Part shown: in pieces, positions 51,489 through 59,745 of the stretch
Numbering within the stretch: the first letter of the stretch is position 1
How the letters are laid out: each line of letters starts with the position of its first letter
Assembly (NCBI RefSeq): GCF_900103195.1
Contig: NZ_FMWU01000001.1
Coordinates: 124,001-188,000, forward strand
DNA from: Methylobacterium sp. UNC378MF
GTDB lineage: Bacteria > Pseudomonadota > Alphaproteobacteria > Rhizobiales > Beijerinckiaceae
Direction: 5' to 3'
DNA: 64,000 bases
Made by a program: the position numbers and the translations under genes
The notes under the pieces: generated by a model
Told to the model about the DNA's origin: nothing
Databases searched by the model: none
Seen by the model: only the letters and a program-made list of their open reading frames with translations

Positions 51489-52796
51489 TCACAGCCGCCG
51501 GATCCGCGGCGCCGCCCGGGTTTCCAGCATCAGGTGCGTGAGCGCCCAGACCAGGGCGTCGAGCCGGTCGGGCGAGGCCCCGCCGGACAGGCCGTCCGGC
51601 CCGAAATCGCACAGCTCGTCTTCCAGCGCCGGGAACGCCCCGACATGGTGGACCAGCCCGCGGGCGTAGAGCAGCGAGACCGGCTCAGCGCGCAGATACT
51701 TGCCCCGCGTGGCGTGGACCCGGGTCACCGGAACGGCGGGATCGCACTGGCCCAGCACGGCGGCGGCCATCTCGCCGCCCTGGTTGACCTCGACCACGAG
51801 GGTATCGGCCTGGAGCCGGTGGTAGAGCGCCAGCGCCGTGCCGGCCCAGGCCTGCGGGGTGGCGCGGGCGAGGCTCGCATCGGCGAGCACGTAGGCGTGG
51901 CCGCCCGCACGCCCGGCCGCCACGATCCCGCAGGCATCCGAGCGCGCGCCCGAGGCGGCCGGGGGATCCACCGCCACGACGATCCGGCCGAGATCGGGCG
52001 CGCCCGCGACCCGGCCCGCCTCCAGGGCGGCGCGGGTCCACAGGGCGTCGTCCCGGTCGGCGATCAGTTCGCCGTCGAGTTCCTGGCGTCCGAGCCGGGT
52101 GCCGGCGTAGCGCCCGACCACCTGCTCCAGGAAATCCGGCGCGAGATGCGCGGCGTTGTCGTGGGTCCGGGCGCGGCTGACCACCGTGCGCGGATCGGCG
52201 AGCAGGCGCCGGATCAGCGGCACCGGCCGGGGCGTCGTCGTCACGAGGTTGCGCGGCCGGGCGCCGAGGCGCAGGCCGAATTGCAGCATGTCGAAGGTGG
52301 CGTCCGGGCGGCGCCACTTGGCGGCCTCGTCGCACCACGCGGCGCCGAATTGCGGGCCGCGCAGCGCGTCGGGCTCCTCCGCCGAGAAGGCGAGCGCGAC
52401 GGCGCCGTTGCTCCACTCGACCCGGCGGCGGCTCGGCGACCAGATGGGCCGGGCCCGCCCCCGCGCCGGCAGGCCGAGCAGACCCGAGGGCCCCTCGACC
52501 ATCACGTCGCGCACGTCGAGATGCGTCTCGCCCACCAGGGCGATCCGACCGACCGGTGCAGCCGTGAAGGCGGGATCGCCCCGGGCGAGGGCATCGACCC
52601 ATTCGGCTCCGGTTCGGGTCTTGCCGCTGCCGCGGCCGCCGATCACCGCCCAGGTGGTCCAGGGCTCCGGATCGGGCGGCGGCAGCTGGTCGGGCCGCGC
52701 TTGGTGCAGCCAGTCGCCCGCCAGCGCCACGAGGAGGTCCGACGGCAGGGTCTCGAGGAAGTCAGGCAGCTGGCCGGCGGTCGACAAAGCCAGCAT
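51489..52796 (-). CDS. Large terminase subunit (g2-like)
   Basis: DNA packaging motor of 435 residues. The Walker A motif is in VIGGRGSGKTRTGAEW, the acidic Walker B region in FGAAWCDEAAKW, and the coupling motif near LVTTTPRPVPL. The C-terminal RNase H-like nuclease contains IVVAVDPPAA and the late Asp in SPDRLDALVWAL. The start ATG at 52796 overlaps the end of the small terminase gene by 35 bases. An RcGTA-type terminase packages random host DNA by headful. Confidence 0.94.
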   Translation of the reverse strand: MLALSTAGQLPDFLETLPSDLLVALAGDWLHQARPDQLPPPDPEPWTTWAVIGGRGSGKTRTGAEWVDALARGDPAFTAAPVGRIALVGETHLDVRDVMVEGPSGLLGLPARGRARPIWSPSRRRVEWSNGAVALAFSAEEPDALRGPQFGAAWCDEAAKWRRPDATFDMLQFGLRLGARPRNLVTTTPRPVPLIRRLLADPRTVVSRARTHDNAAHLAPDFLEQVVGRYAGTRLGRQELDGELIADRDDALWTRAALEAGRVAGAPDLGRIVVAVDPPAASGARSDACGIVAAGRAGGHAYVLADASLARATPQAWAGTALALYHRLQADTLVVEVNQGGEMAAAVLGQCDPAVPVTRVHATRGKYLRAEPVSLLYARGLVHHVGAFPALEDELCDFGPDGLSGGASPDRLDALVWALTHLMLETRAAPRIRRL

Positions 52797-53409
52797 AGCG
52801 GCGCGCGATCTCCGCGCGCAGGGCGGGCAGGTCGGATTCGCTGCCATCGCCGCCCGCCCCCGCGGCGCTCCGCGCGCCGTCCGCGTCGATCGTGTCGAGG
52901 AGCCGCTTCAGGCCGCCGAGATCGCGCAGGACCCGGGCGGAGTCGCGCGCTGCCGGCTCCCCCGCGCTCAGCGCGGCGTCGAAGGCGGCGATCTGCCGGA
53001 TGATGTGGGCGCGCAGATGCGTCCGCAGGGTCGTCGGGTCGGTCGCCGCCCCGCGATCCGGCCGCACCAACGCCGTCGGCGGGAGCCGCAGGGCGGTCCC
53101 GAAGGCCGCGACCATCATCTCCGGCGTGAGCCGCCCGAGACCCAGAATCGCGGTGACGTCGCCGGGATCGTTCCCGGGCGCGCAGAGCAGCCGGACCAGC
53201 GCCGCACGGCGCTCCGCGGGCCAGAGCTTCGTCGCGAGCCACCGCCGCCGCGGCGGCCGGATCCAGCCGGCCCGGACGTTCCAGGACAGGATCGTGCGCG
53301 GGTTGATGTCCAGGCGGGCCCCGATCACGTCGACCGGGAAGTCGGTCTCGGCGAGTAGCCGGAGCGCCTCCGCCCGCCGCTCGGCCGGGTGGGCCCTGCC
53401 TCGTGGCAT
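52762..53409 (-). CDS. Small terminase-like protein (g1-like)
   Basis: First gene of the GTA-like cluster, 215 residues. The N-terminus has a helix-turn-helix suited to DNA binding (AERRAEALRLLAETDFPVDVIGARLDINPRTILSW), with another possible one near 75-95 (DPGDVTAILGLGRLTPEMM). The C-terminal helices (HLRAHIIRQIAAFDAAL and RVLRDLGGLKRLLDTI) could mediate oligomerisation and contact the large subunit. GGAGAG precedes the ATG at 53409, and a sigma70-type promoter lies just upstream (53444-53472). Assignment as TerS rests on position and the helix-turn-helix. Confidence 0.75.
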   Translation of the reverse strand: MPRGRAHPAERRAEALRLLAETDFPVDVIGARLDINPRTILSWNVRAGWIRPPRRRWLATKLWPAERRAALVRLLCAPGNDPGDVTAILGLGRLTPEMMVAAFGTALRLPPTALVRPDRGAATDPTTLRTHLRAHIIRQIAAFDAALSAGEPAARDSARVLRDLGGLKRLLDTIDADGARSAAGAGGDGSESDLPALRAEIARRYAGFVDRRPAA

Positions 53410-53443
53410 CGCCGCTCTCCGCACACGTCTCGACCGTGCAGGG

Positions 53444-53472
53444 TTGATACCCCAGCAGCCGGACGCTGTCAA
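53444..53472 (-). promoter_or_regulatory. Sigma70-type promoter of the GTA-like operon
   Basis: On the minus strand -35 TTGACA at 53472-53467, 17-base spacer, -10 TATCAA at 53449-53444. The flanking sequence (53470-53515) is much less GC-rich than the rest of the window. Transcription would start near 53437, 28 bases before the small terminase start. Confidence 0.7.
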
Positions 53473-53525
53473 GCGTCTTTTCCTATTGATGATCGATTTT
53501 AGGACTTTAGGCAGAGGCGGAGGGC

Positions 53526-53909
53526 TCAGCCTTCCCAATGCGCCACGCCGCCATGGCGGGAACAGGTGCCGCGATGCGTGTGGCTGAAGCTCCATGTCCC
53601 GTCCCGGCATTTGGCCGTGGCGCCCCCGGGCTTCGTGCCGTCGCGGCTTTTGGCCGGCTGATGGACCTCGGACCCGTCCCGGCTGCGGTAATGGCCGTGC
53701 CGGTCGAGATTCCGGTCGTCGGGCTCTGCGAAGGGCCGGGCCAGCGCGCTGCCCGACAGGCCGAGGAGGATCAGGCCGGCGAGCGCGAACCATCGGCCGA
53801 GGCCTCGAACCGAGGGCGACGGACCCGCCGCGCCGCGGCACCGCGCGCTGACATTCGCGAGAGCCCTCTTCCGGAGGGTGGGAACAGTCGCGATGGGACC
53901 AGGCAGCAC
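53526..53909 (-). CDS. DUF3761 exported protein
   Basis: A small extracytoplasmic protein of up to 127 residues. The signal helix is at about 39-57 (RWFALAGLILLGLSGSALA). The DUF3761 domain follows: HGHYRSRDGSEVHQPAKS, then KPGGATAKCRDGTWSFSHTHRGTCSRHGGVAHW, with two Cys likely forming a disulfide. The start is a GTG at 53909 and gives a rather long N-terminal extension; no better start codon was found. A 9-base perfect inverted repeat lies 12 bases upstream (53921-53949). Confidence 0.8.
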   Translation of the reverse strand: MLPGPIATVPTLRKRALANVSARCRGAAGPSPSVRGLGRWFALAGLILLGLSGSALARPFAEPDDRNLDRHGHYRSRDGSEVHQPAKSRDGTKPGGATAKCRDGTWSFSHTHRGTCSRHGGVAHWEG

Positions 53910-53920
53910 GGCACCCTCAA

Positions 53921-53949
53921 GGTTGTGTCATATGCCATCAGACACAACC
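53921..53949. promoter_or_regulatory. Palindromic site upstream of the DUF3761 gene
   Basis: Arms GGTTGTGTC (53921-53929) and GACACAACC (53941-53949), perfect reverse complements with an 11-base, AT-containing spacer. It lies 12 bases before the GTG start of the DUF3761 gene. The geometry fits a dimeric repressor (TetR/GntR/LacI-like half-sites one turn or two apart). Confidence 0.5.
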
Positions 53950-54165
53950 AAGACGAGGCGTCACGCACAATCTGCGGTTATCCCGGGAGACGTTTCAGGT
54001 CGTCACGGTGGGTCGCGGTGAGGTCGTCCGGCCGGGGCGCCGGACCGGGCGCGGCGGCCGCGGATCCCCGCCGCGGGCCCGCGGCGCGGCGGGCAGCGGA
54101 ACGGGCTCGAAAGGTATCGCCGCTATCATCATGGTGAATGGCAGTTCTGAAGGCGGCCCGGGATC
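53950..54165. other. Non-coding region before the EcfG-preceded kinase
   Basis: About 215 bases without a credible gene. GC-rich inverted segments occur around 54050-54085 (cgccg/cggcg runs). No further promoter recognised. Confidence 0.5.
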
Positions 54166-54190
54166 GGAACGGCCGTCCGGTCGGCACGTT
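54166..54190 (+). promoter_or_regulatory. Putative EcfG promoter of the PAS/HisKA_2 kinase gene
   Basis: GGAAC at 54166-54170, 16-base spacer, CGTT at 54187-54190, an exact match, 65 bases before the kinase ATG. It lies 44 kb from the stress island. Confidence 0.75.
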
Positions 54191-54254
54191 GACCGGCGCC
54201 ATCCGCACGCAGGCAAGCCTTTCACGCAGTTCGTCAGAGTGAATCGGGTACAGA

Positions 54255-55346
54255 ATGGTCGGTGAGCCACCAGGGTCCGGTGCGGCAGAGCCGCTGGGCG
54301 ACGGCCTCGCGGGGGAAACTGGTCGGGGCCCGGCCCAGGGAACAGCGGAAGCCGCTGCCCTGAGCGACAGCTTCAAGCGCTTCGCCGACGTCGTGCCCCT
54401 CATGATGTGGCGCTCGGACGAGGCCGGCCACGCGATCCACCACAACGAGTGCTGGCTGAAATTCACCGGGCGCCCCCTGGAGGAGGAACTCGGGCAGGGC
54501 TGGCGCAGCGGCCTGCATCCCGAGGATTTCGACCGCCACGCCAAGATCGTCGCGGATGCCTTCGAGACGCGGGCGCCGTTCACCGTCGAGTTCCGGCTGC
54601 GGCGCCACGACGGCGAATACCGCTGGCTCCTCGACACGGCCCGCCCCCTCGTGGAGGACGGCCGGTTCCAGGGCTATCTCGGTTCCTGCTTCGACATCAC
54701 CGACCGCAAGCATGCCGAGGAGCATATCGAGCACGCGCTCGCCGAGAAGGAAGCGCTGCTGGCCGAGGTCTACCACCGCGTCCGCAACAACCTGCAGGTG
54801 ATGGTCAGCCTGATCGGCCTCTACGGCCGGGCGGCGCCCGATGCCTGCCGCGGCAGCTTCGAGGCCCTGGGCCAGCGGGTCCGGGCGATCGCGCTGGTGC
54901 AGCAGCACCTGCACGAGGCGCCGCACATCGCCTCGATCGACCTCAAGGATTACCTGCACCGCCTCGCCTCCGGGCTCGGGCAGCTCCGGCGCGCCGGGCG
55001 GATCAGCGTCCAGGTCGGCGGCTCCGGGAACGGCCTCGTGGAGCCGCGCACCGCCAACGCCCTGGGCATGATCGTCGCGGAGATCGTGGCCGAGTGCCTC
55101 GACGCCACGGCCGAGCACGTGGCCTGCTCCATCGCCATCGACATCGAGGAGGGGCTGCCGTCGCGGCTTTCGATCGTCTCCGGCGTGAGCGAGATGGCCG
55201 CCTCCGGCCGGCCGAACGTCCCGAACCTCGGCCCCCGCCTCATCGCGGCCTACGCGGCCCAGGCCGAGATCGCCGTCACGGGGGATGCCAGCCCGAGCGA
55301 TCCCCTGCGGCTGACCCTGCCGACGGCCCGGCCGGCCGCGCAATGA
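54255..55346 (+). CDS. PAS-domain HisKA_2-type sensor kinase with degenerate ATPase domain
   Basis: Cytoplasmic protein of 363 residues. A PAS domain (about 40-155: FADVVPLMMWRSDEAGHAIHHNECW and the PAC-like FRLRRHDGEYRWLLDTARPL) is followed by the HisKA_2 dimerisation domain with phospho-acceptor His174 in EVYHRVRNNLQVMVSL. In the C-terminal ATPase region the N-box reads EIVAECLDA where E-L-x-T-N-A is usual, and no D-x-G-x-G box is seen (GVSEMAASG at its place), so ATP binding is doubtful. HWE/HisKA_2 proteins commonly feed PhyR. An EcfG-type promoter precedes the gene. No strong ribosome binding site is visible. Confidence 0.8.
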   Translation: MVGEPPGSGAAEPLGDGLAGETGRGPAQGTAEAAALSDSFKRFADVVPLMMWRSDEAGHAIHHNECWLKFTGRPLEEELGQGWRSGLHPEDFDRHAKIVADAFETRAPFTVEFRLRRHDGEYRWLLDTARPLVEDGRFQGYLGSCFDITDRKHAEEHIEHALAEKEALLAEVYHRVRNNLQVMVSLIGLYGRAAPDACRGSFEALGQRVRAIALVQQHLHEAPHIASIDLKDYLHRLASGLGQLRRAGRISVQVGGSGNGLVEPRTANALGMIVAEIVAECLDATAEHVACSIAIDIEEGLPSRLSIVSGVSEMAASGRPNVPNLGPRLIAAYAAQAEIAVTGDASPSDPLRLTLPTARPAAQ

Positions 55347-55426
55347 ACGCCCGCGTCGCCGAAGCCCGTCGCCACGACGGCGCGGCGGGCCTATAGCGGC
55401 GCAGACCCTTCCGGACCCGGCCGAGC

Positions 55427-55855
55427 ATGCTTCCTCCGATCGACACCATCATCGAGAATTTCGAGATCGTCGAAGACGACGACATGCGGCTCGAGTACCT
55501 GATCGAGCTCGGCCGCGCCCTGCCGCCGATGCCCGAAGCGGAGCGGACCGAGGCGAACCGGGTCCATGGCTGCGAGAGCCAGGTCTGGATCGACACGAAG
55601 GCGGAGCTCTCGGAGGGAACGCCGCGCCTCGTCCTGCACGGCTTCAGCGATTCGTTCATTGTCCGCGGTTTCGTGGCACTGATGGTGGCGCTGTACACCG
55701 GCAAGACGCCCCGGGAAGCCGCCGACACCGACGGCCTCGACCTGTTCCGGCAGCTCCGCTTCGGCGCCCACGTGACCTCGAAGCGCTCCAACGGCGTGCG
55801 GGCGATGGCCGAGCGCATCCACCACGACGCGGTCCGGCTCGCCGCGCAGGCCTGA
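55427..55855 (+). CDS. sufE: SufE-family sulfur acceptor
   Basis: Sulfur-transfer partner of cysteine desulfurase SufS, 142 residues. The persulfide-bearing Cys49 is in NRVHGCESQVWI, the SufE signature. The N-terminal helices (IDTIIENFEIVEDDDMRLEYLIELGR) and the FVRGFVALMVALYTGKTP-type core match the family. The suf operon itself is not in the window. It lies 80 bases after the kinase gene on the same strand. Confidence 0.92.
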   Translation: MLPPIDTIIENFEIVEDDDMRLEYLIELGRALPPMPEAERTEANRVHGCESQVWIDTKAELSEGTPRLVLHGFSDSFIVRGFVALMVALYTGKTPREAADTDGLDLFRQLRFGAHVTSKRSNGVRAMAERIHHDAVRLAAQA

Positions 55856-55861
55856 GCCGCC

Positions 55862-56701
55862 TCAGCCCCGCCACAACCGCAGGCGTGCCCGATCCGGGCC
55901 GGTGGCCTCCCGCTCCAGACCGTAATGCTCGGCCAGCCGCCCCAGCGCGATCCGGGCCACGACCTTGGCGGAGCGGGCCGGCCAGCGCCGCTCGGCCTCG
56001 ATCCGCTCCAGACCTTTCAGGAAGCCGCAGAGGTCGATCAGGAGGCCCGACAGGTCGCTTCCGACCGCCTCGAGGGCGCCGCGCACCCGCTGGCGGGCCG
56101 CGATCACGTGGTCGGCCGCACAGGCGGGATCGCGCGGGCCGCCGCCATCGACCCGGGGCGCCCCGAAATCCGAGCCCATCCGCGGCAGCAGAGCGGCGGT
56201 GGTCATGTCCCGCCGCAGCCGCTCCCCGGCCTCGAACGAGGCCGCGTCGATGAGCGGCGCGCCGTGCCGGTCGCGACGGCGCACCATCCAGGCCAGGGGG
56301 TTCTCGGCGGCGTTGCGGAAGGTCGGCCCCGCGCCGCCTTCCACGACGGCGAGATCGTGGTGCTGGGCGGCGAAGGCCAGATCGCCCGGCATCGCCTGAC
56401 GGCGCAGGCGCGCCCGCCCGGCCTCGCTGATCGTGAGCCGCGTGCCGGTTTCATTCCAGGTCGCCAGATCGGCTGCGGCCAGGGCCCGGCCGGACGCGGC
56501 CGCGAAGCGCCCGCTCCCGACCGAGATCCCGTCGCCGCCGCGCCGGGTCACCAGCGCATCCTCCACCAGCGGGTCGGGCCGCGCATAGGCCCCCGGTTCG
56601 CCGAGCCGCACCAGCAGGCGGGACGCCTCCGCCGGCAGGTCGCCCGGCGCGGCGCCCCGCCGGGACGGTGCAGGGCGCCCGCTTCCGAAAGATTTGTTCA
56701 T
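55862..56701 (-). CDS. DUF6456 domain protein (probable DNA-binding protein)
   Basis: A 279-residue protein of the alphaproteobacterial DUF6456 family. The N-terminal half resembles a winged helix (GTRLTISEAGRARLRRQAM) and the C-terminal DUF6456 domain contains NPLAWMVRRRDRHGAPLIDAASFEAGERLRRD, then RQRVRGALEAVGSDLSGLLIDLCGFLKGLERIE and ARIALGRLAEHYG. Its function is unknown; related proteins act as regulators. The ATG at 56701 (MNKSFGSGR) is preferred to 56770. It is convergent with sufE, 6 bases apart. Confidence 0.82.
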   Translation of the reverse strand: MNKSFGSGRPAPSRRGAAPGDLPAEASRLLVRLGEPGAYARPDPLVEDALVTRRGGDGISVGSGRFAAASGRALAAADLATWNETGTRLTISEAGRARLRRQAMPGDLAFAAQHHDLAVVEGGAGPTFRNAAENPLAWMVRRRDRHGAPLIDAASFEAGERLRRDMTTAALLPRMGSDFGAPRVDGGGPRDPACAADHVIAARQRVRGALEAVGSDLSGLLIDLCGFLKGLERIEAERRWPARSAKVVARIALGRLAEHYGLEREATGPDRARLRLWRG

Positions 56702-56794
56702 GTTTTGTTCCGCATGCGCTACAACGGACGTGCCGAAGCCCCATTCTCCCAGGAAAAATAAGAACGTCAAGGCTTTTTTACCTACAACCCACAG

Positions 56795-57031
56795 CTATTG
56801 AGTCACCGTTTTACGCGCGGCGCGTGTCGGCGACCGGTGCAGGATGTCGGCGATTTCGGCCTCGGACTTGCCCCGGACCTCGTAGCCCATCGCCTCGAAC
56901 CGATCGATCAGCGCGGCGCTCTCGGTGGCGGAGCGCGCCGCCCAGGCGGCGAGGACGTCGTTCACCTGCTCCAGCTCCGCCTCGGGGTGATCGTCCTGCG
57001 CATCCGGTTGCGGATTGGGGATCGCGACCAT
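56795..57031 (-). CDS. Small hypothetical protein
   Basis: A 78-residue acidic protein, mostly helical (DHPEAELEQVNDVLAAWAARSATESAALIDRFEAMGYEVRGKSEAEIADIL). The fold may resemble a small helical adaptor; no family recognised. A GAGG-type site lies before the ATG at 57031. The AT-richer gap to the DUF6456 gene (56702-56794) may hold the latter's promoter. Confidence 0.55.
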   Translation of the reverse strand: MVAIPNPQPDAQDDHPEAELEQVNDVLAAWAARSATESAALIDRFEAMGYEVRGKSEAEIADILHRSPTRAARKTVTQ

Positions 57032-57316
57032 GTCGGTACCTCGGAGTCGAACCGGCGACCGCGTTCGACGCCACGGCCCACCCTTCAACGCCCAAGGTCG
57101 GAACCGGCTCCCGGCCAAACCTCGTCTCGCCGAGACGCCACAGGCCAGCCGGCCGCGAGACGCGAACGCGGCCTGGCGCCGCCAGGCTTGGCGTCATCCT
57201 CCGTCGCAGCGGACGACGCCTTTCACGGAATCACTGGGCCTCGGGTGCCTTGCATCCCGGCGCCGGGCGGGACACACCCCCTCACCCCAACGTGACGGGA
57301 CCCGACGGGAGAGACC

Positions 57317-59452
57317 ATGACGGAGATCGGCCACGGCTTGCTCGCTCACCGGACCGGCGCGCCGGTCGCGGAGGCCCGGCCGCGACGCTTCAGCGTCCAC
57401 GGGCAGGAGATCACCGACGATTATGCTTGGCTGAAGGCCGAGAACTGGCAGACGGTCCTGAAGGACCCGTCCGCGCTGCCCGACGACATCGCCACCTACC
57501 TGAAGGCCGAGAACGCCTTCGCCGAACAGGCGCTCGCCGGGAGCGCGGCGCTGCGGCGGCAGCTCGTCGCCGAGATGCGCGGGCGAATCCAGGAGGACGA
57601 GAGCGGCGTCCCCGAGCCGGACGGGCCCTTCGCCTACTACACGCGCCACCGCGAGGGCGGACAGCATCCGCTGATCTGCCGGCGACCGGCCACCTCCCCC
57701 GACGTGCCCGACTCGGGACCGGACCCGGACGAGACGATCCTCATCGACGGCGACCGCGAGGGCGAGGGCCTGCCGTTCTTCGAGATCGCCGCGGCGGTGC
57801 ATTCCGACGACCACGCCCGGCTCGCCTGGAGCGCCGACACCAAGGGCTCGGAACTCTACACGATCCGGGTGCGCGACGTCGCCACCGGCCTCGATCTCGA
57901 CGACCGGGTCGAGGCGACCTCTGGCGAGGCGGTCTGGGCCGCCGACGGGGCGAGCTTCTGGTACGTGGCGGTGGACGCCAACCACCGGCCCGCCAAGGTG
58001 ATGCGTCATCGCATCGGCACCGGGCAGAGCGAGGACGAGACCGTCTTCACGGAAGCCGATGCCGGCTACTTCGTCCATATCGGCAAGACCCAGTCCGGCG
58101 CGTTCCTCGACGTGACCGTGAGCGACCACGAGACCTCCGAGGTCCGGCTGCTCGACCGGCACGCGGAGGCCGCCCCCTTGCGCCTCGTCGAGCCGCGCAC
58201 GCCGCTGCTGATCTACGGCGTGGAGCACCGGGGCGACCGGCTGTTCATCCGCACCAACGCGGACGGCGCCGAGGACTTCAAGATCGTCACCGCGCCGCTG
58301 GATGATCCGGGCCGCGCCAACTGGACCGACCTCGTTCCACACCGGGCCGGGGTGATGATCCGCCACCTGCACCTCCTCGCCGGCCACCTGATCCGGCTGG
58401 AGATCGAGAACGCCAAGCCGCGGATCGTCGTGCGCGATCTCGCCGACGGCACCGAGCACAGCGTCGCCTTCGCCGAGGAGGCCTATTCCCTCGGCCTGCG
58501 GGCCGGCCTCGCCTTCGAGACGGCGACCATCCGCTTCGTCTACTCGTCGATGACGACCCCGTCGGAGACCTGGGACTACGCGTGCGGGAGCCGGGCACGG
58601 ACCCTGCGCAAGCGGCAGGCGGTGCCGAGCGGGCACGATCCGGCCGCCTACGTCACCCGGCGGCTCTTCGCCACGGCGCCCGATGGCGAGCAGGTGCCGA
58701 TCTCGCTGCTGCACCGGCGGGATCTGGCCCTCGACGGCAGCGCGCCGCTGCTGCTCTACGGCTACGGCTCCTACGGCACGCTGATGCCGGCGGCGTTCCG
58801 CACGAACCTGCTGAGCCTCGTCGACCGCGGCTTCGTCTACGCCATCGCGCATATCCGCGGCGGCACCGAGAAGGGCTGGCGCTGGTACCTCGACGGCAAG
58901 CGCGAGAAGAAGCCCAACACCTTCACGGACTTCATCGCCTGCGCCCGGGCTCTGATCGAAGCGCGCTACACCGCCGAGAAGCGCATCGTCGCCCATGGCG
59001 GATCGGCGGGCGGGATGCTGATGGGGGCGGTGGCCAACCTCGCGCCGGAGCTGTTCGCCGGCATCGTCGCCGACGTGCCCTTCGTCGACGTGCTCAACAC
59101 CATGCTCGACGCGGATCTGCCCCTGACGCCGCCGGAATGGCCCGAATGGGGCAACCCGGGCGAGAGCGAGGCCGCCTTCCGGACGATCCTGTCGTACTCG
59201 CCCTACGACAACGTCGCCGCCAAGGAGTACCCGGCGATCCTGGCGCTCGGCGGGCTCACCGATCCGCGGGTGACCTACTGGGAGCCGGCCAAGTGGGTCG
59301 CGCGGCTGCGCGCCACCATGACGGGCGGCGGGCCGGTGCTTCTGCGGATCAACATGGAGGCCGGCCATGGCGGCGCCGCCGGCCGGTTCGACCGGCTGGA
59401 GGAGGTCGCGCTGATCTACGCCTTCGCGCTCATGGCGGTGGGAAAGGCCTGA
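57317..59452 (+). CDS. ptrB: Oligopeptidase B (prolyl oligopeptidase family S9)
   Basis: Cytoplasmic serine peptidase of 711 residues, cleaving short peptides after Arg or Lys. The N-terminal seven-bladed propeller domain (about 70-430) contains DDYAWLK at its entry and many WSADTKGSELY-type blades. The C-terminal alpha/beta hydrolase has the nucleophile Ser563 in HGGSAGGMLMG, Asp in GLTDPRVTYWEP and His in EAGHGG, a complete triad. LLLYGYGSYGTLMPAAF is the oligopeptidase B oxyanion-hole region. It is monocistronic. Confidence 0.93.
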   Translation: MTEIGHGLLAHRTGAPVAEARPRRFSVHGQEITDDYAWLKAENWQTVLKDPSALPDDIATYLKAENAFAEQALAGSAALRRQLVAEMRGRIQEDESGVPEPDGPFAYYTRHREGGQHPLICRRPATSPDVPDSGPDPDETILIDGDREGEGLPFFEIAAAVHSDDHARLAWSADTKGSELYTIRVRDVATGLDLDDRVEATSGEAVWAADGASFWYVAVDANHRPAKVMRHRIGTGQSEDETVFTEADAGYFVHIGKTQSGAFLDVTVSDHETSEVRLLDRHAEAAPLRLVEPRTPLLIYGVEHRGDRLFIRTNADGAEDFKIVTAPLDDPGRANWTDLVPHRAGVMIRHLHLLAGHLIRLEIENAKPRIVVRDLADGTEHSVAFAEEAYSLGLRAGLAFETATIRFVYSSMTTPSETWDYACGSRARTLRKRQAVPSGHDPAAYVTRRLFATAPDGEQVPISLLHRRDLALDGSAPLLLYGYGSYGTLMPAAFRTNLLSLVDRGFVYAIAHIRGGTEKGWRWYLDGKREKKPNTFTDFIACARALIEARYTAEKRIVAHGGSAGGMLMGAVANLAPELFAGIVADVPFVDVLNTMLDADLPLTPPEWPEWGNPGESEAAFRTILSYSPYDNVAAKEYPAILALGGLTDPRVTYWEPAKWVARLRATMTGGGPVLLRINMEAGHGGAAGRFDRLEEVALIYAFALMAVGKA

Positions 59453-59745
59453 GCGCGGCCACCCACGCGAGCGCAGGGCCCGTGATGGGGGCGCTGCGCC
59501 GGAAGCGTTCATCGGGGCTGGTCCCCCTCCGCCGCCTCATCCTGAGGGTCCCGTGCCAGCGGGCCTCGCGGGAGGGCTCCGGGAATCGCACGGCCGGCCG
59601 GAGGAATCCTGCGAGGCCTCCGCCCCGCACCGGCCCCTCAGGATGAGGGCGGGGACGGGAGCCCCACGGCCGCTGGCGCGGATCGCCGCGCCACCGGCGT
59701 TGTCAGGATGCGGTCGCGGTCAGCACAAGCCGGATGAGGCTGGGC
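59453..59745. repeat. Intergenic palindromic element between ptrB and asmA
   Basis: Perfect 14-base inverted repeats CCTCATCCTGAGGG (59535-59548) and its complement (59635-59648) bound a GC-rich segment of about 86 bases with further inverted parts. It lies between two convergent genes. This type of element is common between genes of Methylobacterium and Bradyrhizobium-like genomes (general knowledge), and may also work as a terminator. Confidence 0.6.

Noticed and set aside
31421..53409. Interpretation as an ordinary inducible prophage.
   Set aside because: No integrase, repressor, replication or attachment site was seen, the tape measure is very short, and gene order matches GTAs. Not fully excluded, since such genes could lie elsewhere.
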